This document shows positions 48,066-57,411 of a stretch of 64,000 bases of DNA, one piece after another. The stretch is from positions 31,201-95,200 of the forward strand of contig CAIQHG010000087.1 of NCBI GenBank assembly GCA_903871545.1. The letters run 5' to 3'. The notes beneath the pieces are model-generated. The model made no database searches. It worked only from the letters and a program-made list of their open reading frames with translations, and was not told where the DNA came from. The translations under genes and the position numbers were made by a program. Position 1 is the stretch's first letter. Each line of letters opens with the position of its first letter. The DNA is from an uncultured Burkholderiales bacterium. Its GTDB lineage: Bacteria; Pseudomonadota; Gammaproteobacteria; Burkholderiales; Burkholderiaceae_C.

Positions 48066-49223
48066 ATGGCCAATACCCACCAACACACTCACCCTTTGTT
48101 GATAGAAAGATTTAAATCCTCCACAGGCCTGCAAATTGCCTTTGCATTTTGCGTGCTTGTGCTGCCTCTTTTGCTTCAGTACTTTGGCAATGCATGGGTT
48201 CGCATTGCTGATTTTGCGCTCCTGTACGTGCTATTGGCACTTGGTCTTAATATTGTGGTGGGCTACGCTGGTCTGCTCGACCTTGGATACATTGCCTTCT
48301 TTGCTGTTGGAGCCTACACCTACGCTTTGCTGTCCTCACCCCAACTGACATACGCCTTTCCTTGGATAGTGGAGATGTTTCCAAACGGCGTGCATACACC
48401 GTTTTATATCGCTGTTCCTTTGAGTGCTTTTCTTGCGGGCCTTTTTGGGCTCCTATTAGGCGCGCCCACCCTAAAACTCAGAGGGGATTACCTGGCTATT
48501 GTGACTTTGGGGTTTGGGGAGATTATTCGCGTTTTTCTGAATAATATGGATCGACCCGTCAACATCACAAATGGACCTAAGGGGATAGGTGATATCGATT
48601 CATTGACACTCTTTGGAGCCCCCCTGTCACGAAGGCTCGACTTGGGTTTCGCGGAAGTACCGTCAGTTACTCTATATTATTATTTATTTATATTATTAGT
48701 TTTTTTAAGCATTGTGATCTGCAACAGGTTAGAACACTCCCGCATTGGTCGCGCTTGGATGGCCATCAGAGAGGACGAAGTCGCAGCAAAGTCTATGGGT
48801 GTTCACACGCGCAATTTAAAACTAACCGCATTTGGTATTGGTGCAACCTTTGGCGGACTATCGGGCGCTATGTTCGCCTCCTTTCAGTCCTTCGTCTCCC
48901 CCGAATCCTTCAGCCTAATGGAGTCGGTGATGGTCGTTGCAATGGTGGTAGTGGGCGGTATCGGCTACTTACCAGGTGTTGTATTAGGGGCTTTATTGCT
49001 GTCGGCTTTGCCCGAGGTACTGCGCTTCGTGGCGGGGCCGCTGCAAGAGCTGAGCGGGGGACGCTTAGACGCGGCTATTCTCAGACAACTCTTGATCGCT
49101 GTTGCGATGATCAGCGTTATGCTACTAAGACCAAGTGGGTTGTGGCCTTCGCCAAATGAGGAGCACAGTGATTCAAAAGGCCCAAAGGATCTCAATAAAA
49201 CCGGGGGCGAACACCGTGCGTGA
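48066..49223 (+). CDS. livM: Branched-chain amino acid ABC transporter permease LivM
   Basis: 385-residue permease with an N-terminal hydrophilic lead and about nine transmembrane helices. Core motifs: LLYVLLALGLNIVVGYAGLL, TLKLRGDYLAIVTLGFGEI, ITNGPKGIGDIDSL and RIGRAWMAIREDEVAAKSMG. The codons around 48670-48710 are strikingly A/T-rich compared with the flanks; they encode a Tyr/Leu/Ile-rich helix. The stop overlaps the livG start region. Confidence 0.94.
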   Translation: MANTHQHTHPLLIERFKSSTGLQIAFAFCVLVLPLLLQYFGNAWVRIADFALLYVLLALGLNIVVGYAGLLDLGYIAFFAVGAYTYALLSSPQLTYAFPWIVEMFPNGVHTPFYIAVPLSAFLAGLFGLLLGAPTLKLRGDYLAIVTLGFGEIIRVFLNNMDRPVNITNGPKGIGDIDSLTLFGAPLSRRLDLGFAEVPSVTLYYYLFILLVFLSIVICNRLEHSRIGRAWMAIREDEVAAKSMGVHTRNLKLTAFGIGATFGGLSGAMFASFQSFVSPESFSLMESVMVVAMVVVGGIGYLPGVVLGALLLSALPEVLRFVAGPLQELSGGRLDAAILRQLLIAVAMISVMLLRPSGLWPSPNEEHSDSKGPKDLNKTGGEHRA

Positions 49224-50001
49224 TGAAGCTTTAGCTCTCTGTGTTAGAGGCGTCAGCAAGAGTTTTGGTGGACTTCAGGCCCTAAAAGATATTGATCTAG
49301 ATATCGCGCGTGGCTCTATTCACGGCCTTATCGGACCCAACGGGGCAGGTAAAACCACCTTCTTCAACATCATTACGGGTCTATACACAGCGGACTCGGG
49401 GGACTTTAAACTGCTAGGCAAAAGTTATAGCCCAGCGCAAACCCACGAGGTTGCTCGGGCAGGAATTGCCAGAACATTTCAAAACATTCGCTTATTCAAA
49501 GAGATGACGGCTTTGGAAAACGTAATGGTGGGGCGTCACATCAAAACGCACTCAGGCGTTTGGGCCGCTATCTTAAAGACCTCCTCATTTAAGCGAGAAG
49601 AGCACGCAACCCAACTTCAAGCGTACGCTTTACTCGATTATGTGGGAATTGAGTCCCTTGCAAAGCAAAGAGCTAAAACGCTGAGCTATGGAGATCAACG
49701 CCGCTTGGAGATCGCCAGAGCCTTGGCCACAGACCCTTATCTTTTAGCGCTCGATGAGCCCGCTGCAGGTATGAACGGCACAGAGAAAAAAGAGCTCAAA
49801 GTTTTAATTGAAAAAATCAGGCGAGACAACAAAACAGTCCTACTCATTGAACACGACGTTCAACTGGTGATGGGATTGTGTGATCAATTGACCGTACTCG
49901 ATTACGGTACCAAGATTGCCGAGGGTAGTGCAGAGCAGATACAAAAAAATCCACTAGTCATTCAAGCTTACCTGGGCACCAAGAGTGTTCGCCCAACTTA
50001 G
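49216..50001 (+). CDS. livG: Branched-chain amino acid ABC transporter ATP-binding protein LivG
   Basis: ABC ATPase, about 261 residues from the GTG at 49216, which overlaps the livM stop by 8 nt; a longer frame from 49135 would run 89 nt into livM with non-homologous residues, so the GTG is preferred. Walker A GPNGAGKTTFFNIITG; LivG-specific ARTFQNIRLFKEMTALENVM; signature LSYGDQRRLEIARALATDP; Walker B LLALDEPAAGMN; H-loop LIEHDVQLVMG. Energises transport together with LivF. Confidence 0.95.
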   Translation: MRDEALALCVRGVSKSFGGLQALKDIDLDIARGSIHGLIGPNGAGKTTFFNIITGLYTADSGDFKLLGKSYSPAQTHEVARAGIARTFQNIRLFKEMTALENVMVGRHIKTHSGVWAAILKTSSFKREEHATQLQAYALLDYVGIESLAKQRAKTLSYGDQRRLEIARALATDPYLLALDEPAAGMNGTEKKELKVLIEKIRRDNKTVLLIEHDVQLVMGLCDQLTVLDYGTKIAEGSAEQIQKNPLVIQAYLGTKSVRPT

Positions 50002-50012
50002 TTGCTATTTAT

Positions 50013-50726
50013 ATGGTCCAAACAATTTTAAAAATTCAAGACCTGCAAGTCAAATACGGCAGTATCACCGCCGTGAAGGGTATCTCCTTAGAAGTCAAAG
50101 AAGGACAACTTGTTGCACTCATTGGCTCCAACGGAGCGGGCAAAACAAGCACACTTAATGCAGTTGCGGGATCATTGCAAAGCACCTCTGGGTCAATCGA
50201 GTTCGCAGGCTCCCCCGTCTGCGGCAAAGGCGCTTGGGACCTCGTCAAATCCGGATTGGCATTGGTCCCTGAGGGTCGAGGGGTATTTGCTCGTATGAGT
50301 ATTTATGAAAACCTTCTGATGGGTGCCTACACCAGAGATGACAAGGGCTGCATCGAAGAGGATATGCAGGAGATTTTCGCCACTTTCCCGCGCTTAAAAG
50401 AGCGTCTCAACCAATTGGCGGGCACGTTATCTGGGGGCGAGCAGCAAATGCTTGCAATCGGACGTGCACTGATGAGTCGCCCTAAACTCTTGCTGCTTGA
50501 TGAGCCCTCGATGGGGCTGTCCCCCATCATGGTGGATAAGATTTTTGAGGTCATAACTAACATCTCAAAAAAAGGAGTGAGCATTTTAATGGTCGAACAA
50601 AACGCTTACCGCGCGCTTCAAGTTGCGGATACGGGGTACGTGCTAGAGTCAGGTCGAATTGCTTTCTCGGGACAGGGCGCAGAGTTGTTAAACGACAAGA
50701 GAATCTTGGCCTCGTATTTGGGATGA
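50013..50726 (+). CDS. livF: Branched-chain amino acid ABC transporter ATP-binding protein LivF
   Basis: 237-residue ABC ATPase. Walker A GSNGAGKTSTLNAVAG; LALVPEGRGVFARMSIYENL, characteristic of LivF; signature TLSGGEQQMLAIGRALMSRP; Walker B LLLLDEPSMGLSPIM; H-loop VSILMVEQNAYRAL. It starts 11 bp after livG and ends the operon, convergent with dnaB (38 bp between stops). Confidence 0.95.
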   Translation: MVQTILKIQDLQVKYGSITAVKGISLEVKEGQLVALIGSNGAGKTSTLNAVAGSLQSTSGSIEFAGSPVCGKGAWDLVKSGLALVPEGRGVFARMSIYENLLMGAYTRDDKGCIEEDMQEIFATFPRLKERLNQLAGTLSGGEQQMLAIGRALMSRPKLLLLDEPSMGLSPIMVDKIFEVITNISKKGVSILMVEQNAYRALQVADTGYVLESGRIAFSGQGAELLNDKRILASYLG

Positions 50727-50764
50727 AACTAAAACATCGACCAAAGAAGTGTTAAATTCACTAC

Positions 50765-52420
50765 TTAGTTGTATCCCGCTGCCAGGGACTCAAATTTTGT
50801 AATGTTTTTAAGAAATGCCAATTTAACCGATCCAGTGGGTCCGTTACGTTGTTTGGCAATAATGATTTCTGCGACTCCTGGCTCTTTGGATAATTCTTTT
50901 GTGTAATAGTCGTCCCTGTAGATGAACATGATCACATCTGCGTCTTGCTCAATAGCACCGGACTCACGCAAATCACTCATCATCGGCTTTTTATCTGTTC
51001 TTTGCTCAACACCCCTGTTAAGCTGGGATAAAGCAATGACTGGGCACTGAAGCTCTTTGGCAAGCATTTTAAGTCCCCTTGAGATCTCCCCCAACTCAGT
51101 TGCACGGTTCTCCCCGTCAGAGCCGTTACTACCCGACATGAGTTGCAAATAGTCGACAACAATCAAACCCAGTTTGCCGCATTTCCTGGCCAAGCGTCTG
51201 GCGTTCGCTCGCAGCTCACTTGGGGTGAGACCTGGAGTCTCATCAATAAACAAGGAGGATTTGCCAACTCGGTCCGACGTCTCTATGAGCCTTGACCATT
51301 CATCTGGCAGCAGTTGGCCCGTGCGCAGTCTGTTTTGATCAATTCGGCCAAGCGAGCCAACGATTCTGACAACCAATTGGGCTGCTCCCATTTCCATCGA
51401 AAATATGGCAACCGGTAAACCTTCATTGAGCGCCACATGCTCAGCAATGTTAATGGCCAAGGCCGTTTTACCCATTGAGGGACGCGCTGCCAGTATCACC
51501 AAGTCTCCCGCCTGAAGCCCAGACGTCATTCGGTCTAAATCGATAAAACCTGTTGGAACACCCGTCACGTCATTGGGGTTCATGGACATCTCTTTAATTC
51601 GGTCAAGCAAAGACACGCCTAGGGCGTCCATCTTTTGAAACCCTTGGCGCTTTCGCGCGCTTTCCTCTCCGACATTGAATATTTTTTGCTCTGCCTCGTC
51701 CAGTATAGTTGGGACAGGACGACCTCCCGTGTTCATTGCACTGGTTGTGATCTCCTCGCTCACGCTTAATAGTTTTCTAAGCATCGCGCGTTCGCGCACT
51801 ATCTCTGCAAAACGTCTTATATTGCCCTCAGAGGGCACGTACTGGGCCAATGAATTCAAATACTCAATGTTTCCCGCCTCCTGCGCTTTGCCCTGAGATT
51901 TAAGGTGTTCAAAAACTGTCAACGTATCTACAGCGCGGGCCGCATTCATGAGGCTAAATATGGCACCGAAGATAAGTTTGTGCTCGTATCTGTAAAAGTC
52001 ATCCTCGCTCAACAAATCTCCAATCTTGTCCCAAGAGGAGTTGTCCAGTAAAACACCTCCCAGCACGCTTGACTCAGCCTCGTTGGAGTGCGGGGGGATG
52101 CGAAGTTGCTGAATATAAGGGGCGTCAGCATGCGCGTCATTATGTGCATGATTTGTAGCTTCATTAGGAGTGTCGATAAAAGCTTCCTCCACCGGGTCAT
52201 TTAAAGCTTCATCTGGAGCGTCTATCTCTTTATCCAAAAGACCCCTGGACTCCAAATCAGCTCGCACATCCTCTGGCTCCTCTATAGAGTTTGAACTTAA
52301 ATACGAATCCCCCTCGCCGCCCATGCCACTTAAATCCATATCCAAAATGGCTTGCTCATCAATCGCGTCTAGTTCCCTTGGGGACCCATCATCAATTGGT
52401 ACATGATCAGTTGGTTGCAT
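50765..52420 (-). CDS. dnaB: Replicative DNA helicase DnaB with long acidic N-terminal extension
   Basis: 551 residues against about 460-470 for typical DnaB. The canonical protein begins near residue 103 (IQQLRIPPHSNEAESSVLGG), followed by the N-terminal primase-interacting domain. The RecA-like motor has Walker A AARPSMGKTALAINIAEH near 315, LIVVDYLQLMSG, and ALSQLNRGVEQRTDKKPMMS. Residues 1-102 are Asp/Glu-rich with few basic residues, contain loose DAPDEA/DTPNEA repeats and a His-rich segment NHAHNDAHADAPY. No good ribosome binding site precedes ATG 52420; in-frame Met codons at residues 28 and 33 are alternatives, but the extension would remain at least 70 residues. It lies 14 bp after the flavin reductase gene, not beside rplI/rpsR as often seen. 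Confidence 0.94.
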   Translation of the reverse strand: MQPTDHVPIDDGSPRELDAIDEQAILDMDLSGMGGEGDSYLSSNSIEEPEDVRADLESRGLLDKEIDAPDEALNDPVEEAFIDTPNEATNHAHNDAHADAPYIQQLRIPPHSNEAESSVLGGVLLDNSSWDKIGDLLSEDDFYRYEHKLIFGAIFSLMNAARAVDTLTVFEHLKSQGKAQEAGNIEYLNSLAQYVPSEGNIRRFAEIVRERAMLRKLLSVSEEITTSAMNTGGRPVPTILDEAEQKIFNVGEESARKRQGFQKMDALGVSLLDRIKEMSMNPNDVTGVPTGFIDLDRMTSGLQAGDLVILAARPSMGKTALAINIAEHVALNEGLPVAIFSMEMGAAQLVVRIVGSLGRIDQNRLRTGQLLPDEWSRLIETSDRVGKSSLFIDETPGLTPSELRANARRLARKCGKLGLIVVDYLQLMSGSNGSDGENRATELGEISRGLKMLAKELQCPVIALSQLNRGVEQRTDKKPMMSDLRESGAIEQDADVIMFIYRDDYYTKELSKEPGVAEIIIAKQRNGPTGSVKLAFLKNITKFESLAAGYN

Positions 52421-52434
52421 GTAAATATTAGATT

Positions 52435-53463
52435 TTAAATTTTGTCCAACGCGCTTGTAAAAGAGTCTGCGTAAAACTCATCTGAGGGTAAACCAAGCTT
52501 TGCGTATGCGGTCCTAGCGCTGTCAACAACTATAGGGGCACCACAGGCATAGACTTGGTAGTTGGTGAGATCTTTGAAATCATTCACCACGCCTAGGTGT
52601 ACAAATCCTGTTCTTCCGCTCCACCCATCACTCTCGAGCGCGTCTGATACAACGGGTATGTACTTGAGGTTAGGCATTTGGGCAACTATACCTAGAACCC
52701 AATCGTTCATGTACAGATCTGCGGGTCGACGCGCTCCCCAGTAAAAAGTCACATCCCTTTTGTTACCCAAGTAAAGCATCTCCTCAATTAAAGCCTTAAT
52801 CGGCGCAAAACCCGTTCCTGAGGCGAGAAAAATCAGAGGCTTGTCCGATTCTCTTAAGAAAAAAGAGCCTTGTGGTCCCTCTATGCGTTGGATCTCTTTT
52901 TCTTTCATGGCACTAAACACATGGTCTGTGAACAATCCCCCAACCATGTGTCGGATGTGAAGCTCAATGTGAGGGGCCTCAGCAGACACGGTGTGGGGTG
53001 CGTTTGCCATGGAGTAACTTCTTTTAGAGCCGTCACGCAGCAAGAAGTCTACATATTGACCCGCCTTAAACTTTAGTAAATCACTGGCTGGCACTTGTAA
53101 CTTCACCAACATCACATCATCCGTTTTTTTCTCTAAAGATGAGACCCTGACGGGCATTTTTTTGACTGGGAAAGCCCCCTCCTCCACAACTTGTCTGGAC
53201 TCAAGCACAAGATCACTTTTCGCTGAGGAGCAACAAGTCAAAATGAACCCCTTGAGCTCTTCCTCGGCGCTGAGAGCTTTAGCTTGGTGAGAGCCCATGC
53301 TCACATCTCCCGAAATGACTTTGCATTTACAAGATCCACAGGCTCCATCCTTGCATCCATAGGGCATACCCACGCCCTGACGAATACCTGCCGCCAAGAG
53401 CATCTCACCCGCATCTGCTTGAAAAGTACGCCCACTTGGCTCAACCGTAATTTGAAAGCTCAT
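52435..53463 (-). CDS. Ferredoxin-fused NAD(P)H-flavin/CDP-6-deoxy-delta-3,4-glucoseen reductase-like protein
   Basis: 342 residues. N-terminal plant-type [2Fe-2S] domain with Cys37, Cys42, Cys45 (GCKDGACGSCKC) and the fourth ligand at Cys77 or Cys78 (ILTCCSS). It is followed by an FAD-binding barrel (RSYSMANAPH) and an NAD(P) domain (LIFLASGTGFAPIKALIEEM, YACGAPIVVDSAR). This architecture is that of AscD and phenol hydroxylase P5-like reductases. Burkholderiales carry it as a housekeeping gene next to an epimerase-like gene, as here; the true electron acceptor is unknown. It is transcribed towards dnaB. Confidence 0.9.
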   Translation of the reverse strand: MSFQITVEPSGRTFQADAGEMLLAAGIRQGVGMPYGCKDGACGSCKCKVISGDVSMGSHQAKALSAEEELKGFILTCCSSAKSDLVLESRQVVEEGAFPVKKMPVRVSSLEKKTDDVMLVKLQVPASDLLKFKAGQYVDFLLRDGSKRSYSMANAPHTVSAEAPHIELHIRHMVGGLFTDHVFSAMKEKEIQRIEGPQGSFFLRESDKPLIFLASGTGFAPIKALIEEMLYLGNKRDVTFYWGARRPADLYMNDWVLGIVAQMPNLKYIPVVSDALESDGWSGRTGFVHLGVVNDFKDLTNYQVYACGAPIVVDSARTAYAKLGLPSDEFYADSFTSALDKI

Positions 53464-53509
53464 CTTTGTGTATCCTTAGACATATTTATAATCTCAACAT
53501 CCCTTAATT

Positions 53510-54502
53510 TTGCCTTCAAATCAAACTCCTTTGGGCGCTTTACCCTCACGTTTTAAAAAACAACGCCTATTAATTGTCGGTTGCGGTGATATTGGCATTA
53601 GATTGTCATATTTGGCCAACCCAAACGTGCGCATTATTGCTTTAACCTCCTCTGCTGCAAGGACAAATGAGCTCAGGGCGTTGGGCATAACGCCGGTCTT
53701 AGGCAACTTAGATGATCCCTTGACCCTTTACCGACTGGGCGGGCTTGGTCAGCGAGTCATCCACCTTGCTCCCCCTAACTCACAGGGCACAACTGACCAC
53801 AGATCCACGCACCTGGTACGCAGTCTGAGCAAACGCCGACCCCCAAAGCATTTGGTGTACGCCTCCACAAGTGGAGTTTACGGTGACTGCTCGGGAGAGT
53901 GGGTAAGTGAAACACAAAACCTGAACCCCATCACGGACCGAGCAAAAAGACGAGTGGACGCTGAACAAACCATTCGGCTTTTTGGCCAAACGTTCTTGGG
54001 CTTTTGTAGAGTGAGTATTTTACGTGTCCCGGGAATCTACGCGCCTGACCGTGCACAGGGAACCCCTGAAGAGCGGCTTAAAAAAGGCTCGCCCGTTTTG
54101 GAGCGCTCTGTAGATGTATACACCAATCACATTCATGCAGATGATTTGGCCAGGGCTTGTTGGCTTGCGGTTTGGAGAGGTAAGAGCCAAAGGGCGATCA
54201 ATACCAGTGATGACTCATACATGCTGATGGGGGACTACATGGACTGGGCAGCAGATCACTACGGCTATAAACGCCCCCCTCGCTTGAATCTACAAGAGAT
54301 ACAAAAACTGTTGAGCGCAGTTCAACTCAGCTTTATGCAAGAGTCCAGGAGATTGGTGAACCTGAGAATGAAGAGCGAACTGCGTTTAAAACTGAGCTAT
54401 CCCACCGTAAAAGATGGTCTATCGGGAGAGAAACATTCTGACTCGAGGGGTCTAGCAATTAGAGACCTTTTTTACAAGGACGTTCAGCTCAAAATGAAAT
54501 AA
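53510..54502 (+). CDS. NAD(P)-dependent epimerase/dehydratase-like (extended SDR, YeeZ-type) protein
   Basis: 330 residues. Rossmann motif RLLIVGCGDIGIRLSYLA near residues 19-36; VYASTSGVYGDCSGEWV holds the SDR Ser/Tyr-like site, with NTSDDSYMLMGDYMDWAADH towards the C-terminus. It resembles YeeZ/YbjT-like atypical SDRs. TTG start at 53510. It is divergent from the ferredoxin-reductase gene with a 46-bp gap, so their promoters overlap. Substrate unknown. Confidence 0.85.
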   Translation: MPSNQTPLGALPSRFKKQRLLIVGCGDIGIRLSYLANPNVRIIALTSSAARTNELRALGITPVLGNLDDPLTLYRLGGLGQRVIHLAPPNSQGTTDHRSTHLVRSLSKRRPPKHLVYASTSGVYGDCSGEWVSETQNLNPITDRAKRRVDAEQTIRLFGQTFLGFCRVSILRVPGIYAPDRAQGTPEERLKKGSPVLERSVDVYTNHIHADDLARACWLAVWRGKSQRAINTSDDSYMLMGDYMDWAADHYGYKRPPRLNLQEIQKLLSAVQLSFMQESRRLVNLRMKSELRLKLSYPTVKDGLSGEKHSDSRGLAIRDLFYKDVQLKMK

Positions 54503-54508
54503 GAACCC

Positions 54509-54534
54509 ACCCCTTAGCCTTTGCAATAAGGGGT
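54509..54534. terminator. Hairpin between convergent genes (weak terminator)
   Basis: Perfect 8-bp stem ACCCCTTA (54509-54516) and TAAGGGGT (54527-54534) around a 10-nt loop, spanning the 32-bp gap and reaching the stop of the flavin oxidoreductase gene. No T-run follows on either strand, so intrinsic termination is uncertain. Confidence 0.45.
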
Positions 54535-55664
54535 CACCTCATCCCCATACCCTTAATCTCAAAGATGTGTTGCGCATCTCTTGGCAGGCAACGCCAGTAC
54601 TTGGATGAGGCCTGTACTTTGCCGTTTAACGCCGCCGCAGCCTCCCATCCCCAACGTGGCTTGTACAAGAACGCCCTTGCTAAAGCAACCAAATCGGCCT
54701 CGCCTTTTTGGATAATCTCATCCGCTTGCTTGGGCTCTGTAATGAGTCCTACAGCTATGGTCGTTAAATCACTTTTCTCTTTTGCCAATTGAGCAAAGGG
54801 GACTTGGTAATTAGGTCCCAGTGCAATCTTTTGGTTGGGGGATACGCCCCCAGATGAAATATGTACAAAATTGGCGCCTGCGTTTTTCAAGACAAGGGAC
54901 AAATCCGCCGTTTCCTGGGGAGTCCACCCGCCCTCAACCCAATCGGTTGCGGATATACGAACCCCAAGCGCGCCTTTAAAAGAGGTCCTAACCTCTGCAA
55001 AAACTTCCAACAAAAAGCGAATTCGATTCTCAAATGAGCCCCCGTATTGGTCAACTCGGTGGTTGGATATGGGGGACAGAAATTGATGCAGTAAGTAACC
55101 GTGCGCGGCGTGCAATTCGACCGCTTCGATACCCATTTTTTGAGCATACTGACCCGCTTTGGCAAATCCAGCCACAATTCTTTGCAAATTTGCTGCGTCC
55201 AACTCATGGGGACTGCGCTCTGTTGCCAGTTGAGGAATTGGGGAGGGGCCCCAAGTCTCCCATCCACCGTCCAAGCCCTCCCCAACAGGGAGCAGTTGCC
55301 CCCCTTTCCAGGGAATTGCGCTAGAGGCTTTGCGACCCGCGTGGGCCAACTGAATGCAAACAGGCACGTGAGGCGCTAGTTTTCTTGAACGCTCTAAATG
55401 GCTCTCAATTGATGAGGCACGTGCGTCATCCCAAATACCCAGGCAATTGGGTGTGATTCGGCCCTCAGGGGTCACAGCAGTCGCCTCTATGATGAACAAA
55501 CCGGCACCGCTGTTTAGCAAATTGGTCCAATGAGCCAGGTGCCAGTCGTTGGCGTGCCCATCAATGGATGAGTACTGACACATGGGAGCAACCACGATGC
55601 GGTTCTCAAGTCGCAGTGCTCCCTGGGGGGAACTGAGTTCGAGGGGGGAAAATAAATGGGCCAT
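54534..55664 (-). CDS. Old yellow enzyme family NADH:flavin oxidoreductase (NamA/YqjM-like)
   Basis: 376-residue FMN TIM-barrel protein. N-terminal LENRIVVAPMCQYSSIDGHA with the redox-tuning Cys of the YqjM class; GLFIIEATAVTPEGRI; IQLAHAGRKAS; VELHAAHGYLLHQFLSPISN with the substrate-binding His pair; and the C-terminal ADLVALARAFLYKPRWGWEA. It reduces activated C=C bonds using NAD(P)H. Single gene. Confidence 0.94.
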   Translation of the reverse strand: MAHLFSPLELSSPQGALRLENRIVVAPMCQYSSIDGHANDWHLAHWTNLLNSGAGLFIIEATAVTPEGRITPNCLGIWDDARASSIESHLERSRKLAPHVPVCIQLAHAGRKASSAIPWKGGQLLPVGEGLDGGWETWGPSPIPQLATERSPHELDAANLQRIVAGFAKAGQYAQKMGIEAVELHAAHGYLLHQFLSPISNHRVDQYGGSFENRIRFLLEVFAEVRTSFKGALGVRISATDWVEGGWTPQETADLSLVLKNAGANFVHISSGGVSPNQKIALGPNYQVPFAQLAKEKSDLTTIAVGLITEPKQADEIIQKGEADLVALARAFLYKPRWGWEAAAALNGKVQASSKYWRCLPRDAQHIFEIKGMGMR

Positions 55665-55904
55665 AGCTGAATTAAAGAAAGTGAGTAAAAATGGGGGAGA
55701 AATTTAATATGGGGCAGCAAAAAAACTCATTCTTTAACTAAAGTTTTTCACGATCAGTTAGACTTTTCTTTTATTGACCCACTAAAGGAGAGTTTAATAC
55801 ATACCGGGCTCAAGCCAACACACCAAGTGTCGATCCTGTAGAGTGTGAGAGATCTGCTTTTATTGCCTCTACGCCGAAAAGTTAATTCAAATTTTCTACT
55901 GCTT

Positions 55905-57401
55905 ATGTCTTTGGCCACTACTTTAAGATTAATCCTGACAACTTTTACCGCAGTCTGTATGGTCTCCTGCGGTGGGGGTGGGAGCGGGAGTGGCGGGTCC
56001 AGTTCGGGTAATTCATCCTCGAGTAACGTATCTGCCAGCAATGTATCTGTAGTTACACCACCCGTTACAAGTAGTCCAGTTTTAAAAACCCTCACGGGAA
56101 ATTTTATTGACAGCGCAGTCTCTGGCTTGGGTTACAAGACCAGCACCCAAAAGGGCACTACTGACTCTCAGGGAAGTTTTGTGTATGTTGAGGGCGAAAA
56201 AATTACCTTCAGTATTGGCGCCATTACCTTCCCCCCTATTCAAGCGTCGTCTACCTTGACCCCTCTCAGTATGAGCGCTACCAACTCCTTAAGCGACCCT
56301 GTTGTCACAAATGTTGCCTATTTACTGCAATCTTTGGATGCGAACAACGATCCTGCGGATGGCCTAGTCATAGATTCACGAGTCGCAGCTCTTGCAACCA
56401 GCAATTTAAACTTCAACCAATCCCCCACCTCTTTTGCCGTGGATCCAACCGTGACAGCTTTAATTACTGCCACTGATAAACTAAAAACAAGTCCAACCAC
56501 GATGACCCCCGATATTGCAATTGCAAACCTATCTAAAACCCTAATTGGTTTACTTGATTCAAGCTCTATTCCTTCCCCCGGATGTGACCAAATTAACTCG
56601 CAAATAGTCTCCAGTAGAGTGAGCTATTCAACCAATTTTTGGGCCACAGTGATTGCTAAACCAGTTAATACAAACGGCTTTGTGTATGGAGGTGCCTTTC
56701 GTAACGTAGGAGCCATTCCAGCAGGCTCGTTTATTTGGTACCAACCCAGTCCAACATCTAACGAAGTATTGATCGCGCAAAAAAGTGGTCAATGGGATCC
56801 GGCTTTCTCCAGCACTTACGATATTTGGTTAAAACACTCTGAAAATTCAAATATTGTGATGCGTATCGCCGTTGCTCCCCTCTTTCAAGAGACGACGGAC
56901 ACCCCGAAGTATGTGGGCTCAGCTATTTATTTAATTTACACCGGTGCGCCGGGTACGTATTTAGATTTCCAATTCGAGCAAGGCAATGTGCCCGCCGCAT
57001 TTTTCTCCTATATTGGTAACGCTGCGAGCAGCTTTTATACCGGTACAGCGGGAATTGATGGGGTGTTGGGTGATGCCGATGATGGATATTTTCCTAGCGG
57101 ATTTGATCAAATTTGGCTGCAACACGTCCCTGGACAACCCAATTTCCCACCCAATATGCACACAGGTGGTACAACCCCTTATGGACGAGTACTTGGTGCT
57201 ACAAAATGTTTTTTAAATCCATCAGGCTCAGTGCAACTTTGGGGCTCTCCGTCAACAACTGCGGACCTTCTTTTTAGTCCCACTAGTTCGAGAAATTTTT
57301 GGGGACAAGATGCGCCCATGTATACGGATACATTTGGCTATAAAGGTGCAATGGGCATAAGAGCCGGGGTACAAGCTGTGTCCGTGGTGAAGTCAAATTA
57401 G
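55905..57401 (+). CDS. Exported Gly/Ser-rich lipoprotein with DSAVSGL-type domain
   Basis: 498 residues. A signal sequence ends at VCMVSC with the lipid Cys at residue 22, followed by a Gly/Ser-rich spacer (GGGGSGSGGSSSGNSSSS). Then comes a domain with LTGNFIDSAVSGLGYKTST, DSQGSFVYVEGEKITFSIG, a pattern seen at the N-terminus of many bacterial surface lipoproteins. The C-terminal 300 residues carry many aromatic/Asn segments (FIWYQPSPTSNEVLIAQKSG, DGYFPSGFDQIWLQHVPGQP) that I do not recognise. ATG 55905 is chosen because it places the signal peptide correctly. It converges on the creatininase-like gene with a 10-bp gap. Confidence 0.75.
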   Translation: MSLATTLRLILTTFTAVCMVSCGGGGSGSGGSSSGNSSSSNVSASNVSVVTPPVTSSPVLKTLTGNFIDSAVSGLGYKTSTQKGTTDSQGSFVYVEGEKITFSIGAITFPPIQASSTLTPLSMSATNSLSDPVVTNVAYLLQSLDANNDPADGLVIDSRVAALATSNLNFNQSPTSFAVDPTVTALITATDKLKTSPTTMTPDIAIANLSKTLIGLLDSSSIPSPGCDQINSQIVSSRVSYSTNFWATVIAKPVNTNGFVYGGAFRNVGAIPAGSFIWYQPSPTSNEVLIAQKSGQWDPAFSSTYDIWLKHSENSNIVMRIAVAPLFQETTDTPKYVGSAIYLIYTGAPGTYLDFQFEQGNVPAAFFSYIGNAASSFYTGTAGIDGVLGDADDGYFPSGFDQIWLQHVPGQPNFPPNMHTGGTTPYGRVLGATKCFLNPSGSVQLWGSPSTTADLLFSPTSSRNFWGQDAPMYTDTFGYKGAMGIRAGVQAVSVVKSN

Positions 57402-57411
57402 AGAGCTTCGT

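Noticed and set aside
48755..49159. 134-codon open frame overlapping livM in another frame
   Set aside because: livM has clear family similarity throughout; the alternative frame is Arg/Gly-rich and not protein-like.
54887..55285. 132-codon alternative frame within the old yellow enzyme gene
   Set aside because: Shadow of the conserved FMN-barrel coding sequence.
55754..56095. 113-codon antisense frame at the start of the Gly/Ser lipoprotein gene
   Set aside because: Its Pro-rich stretch is only the reverse complement of the Gly-rich spacer.
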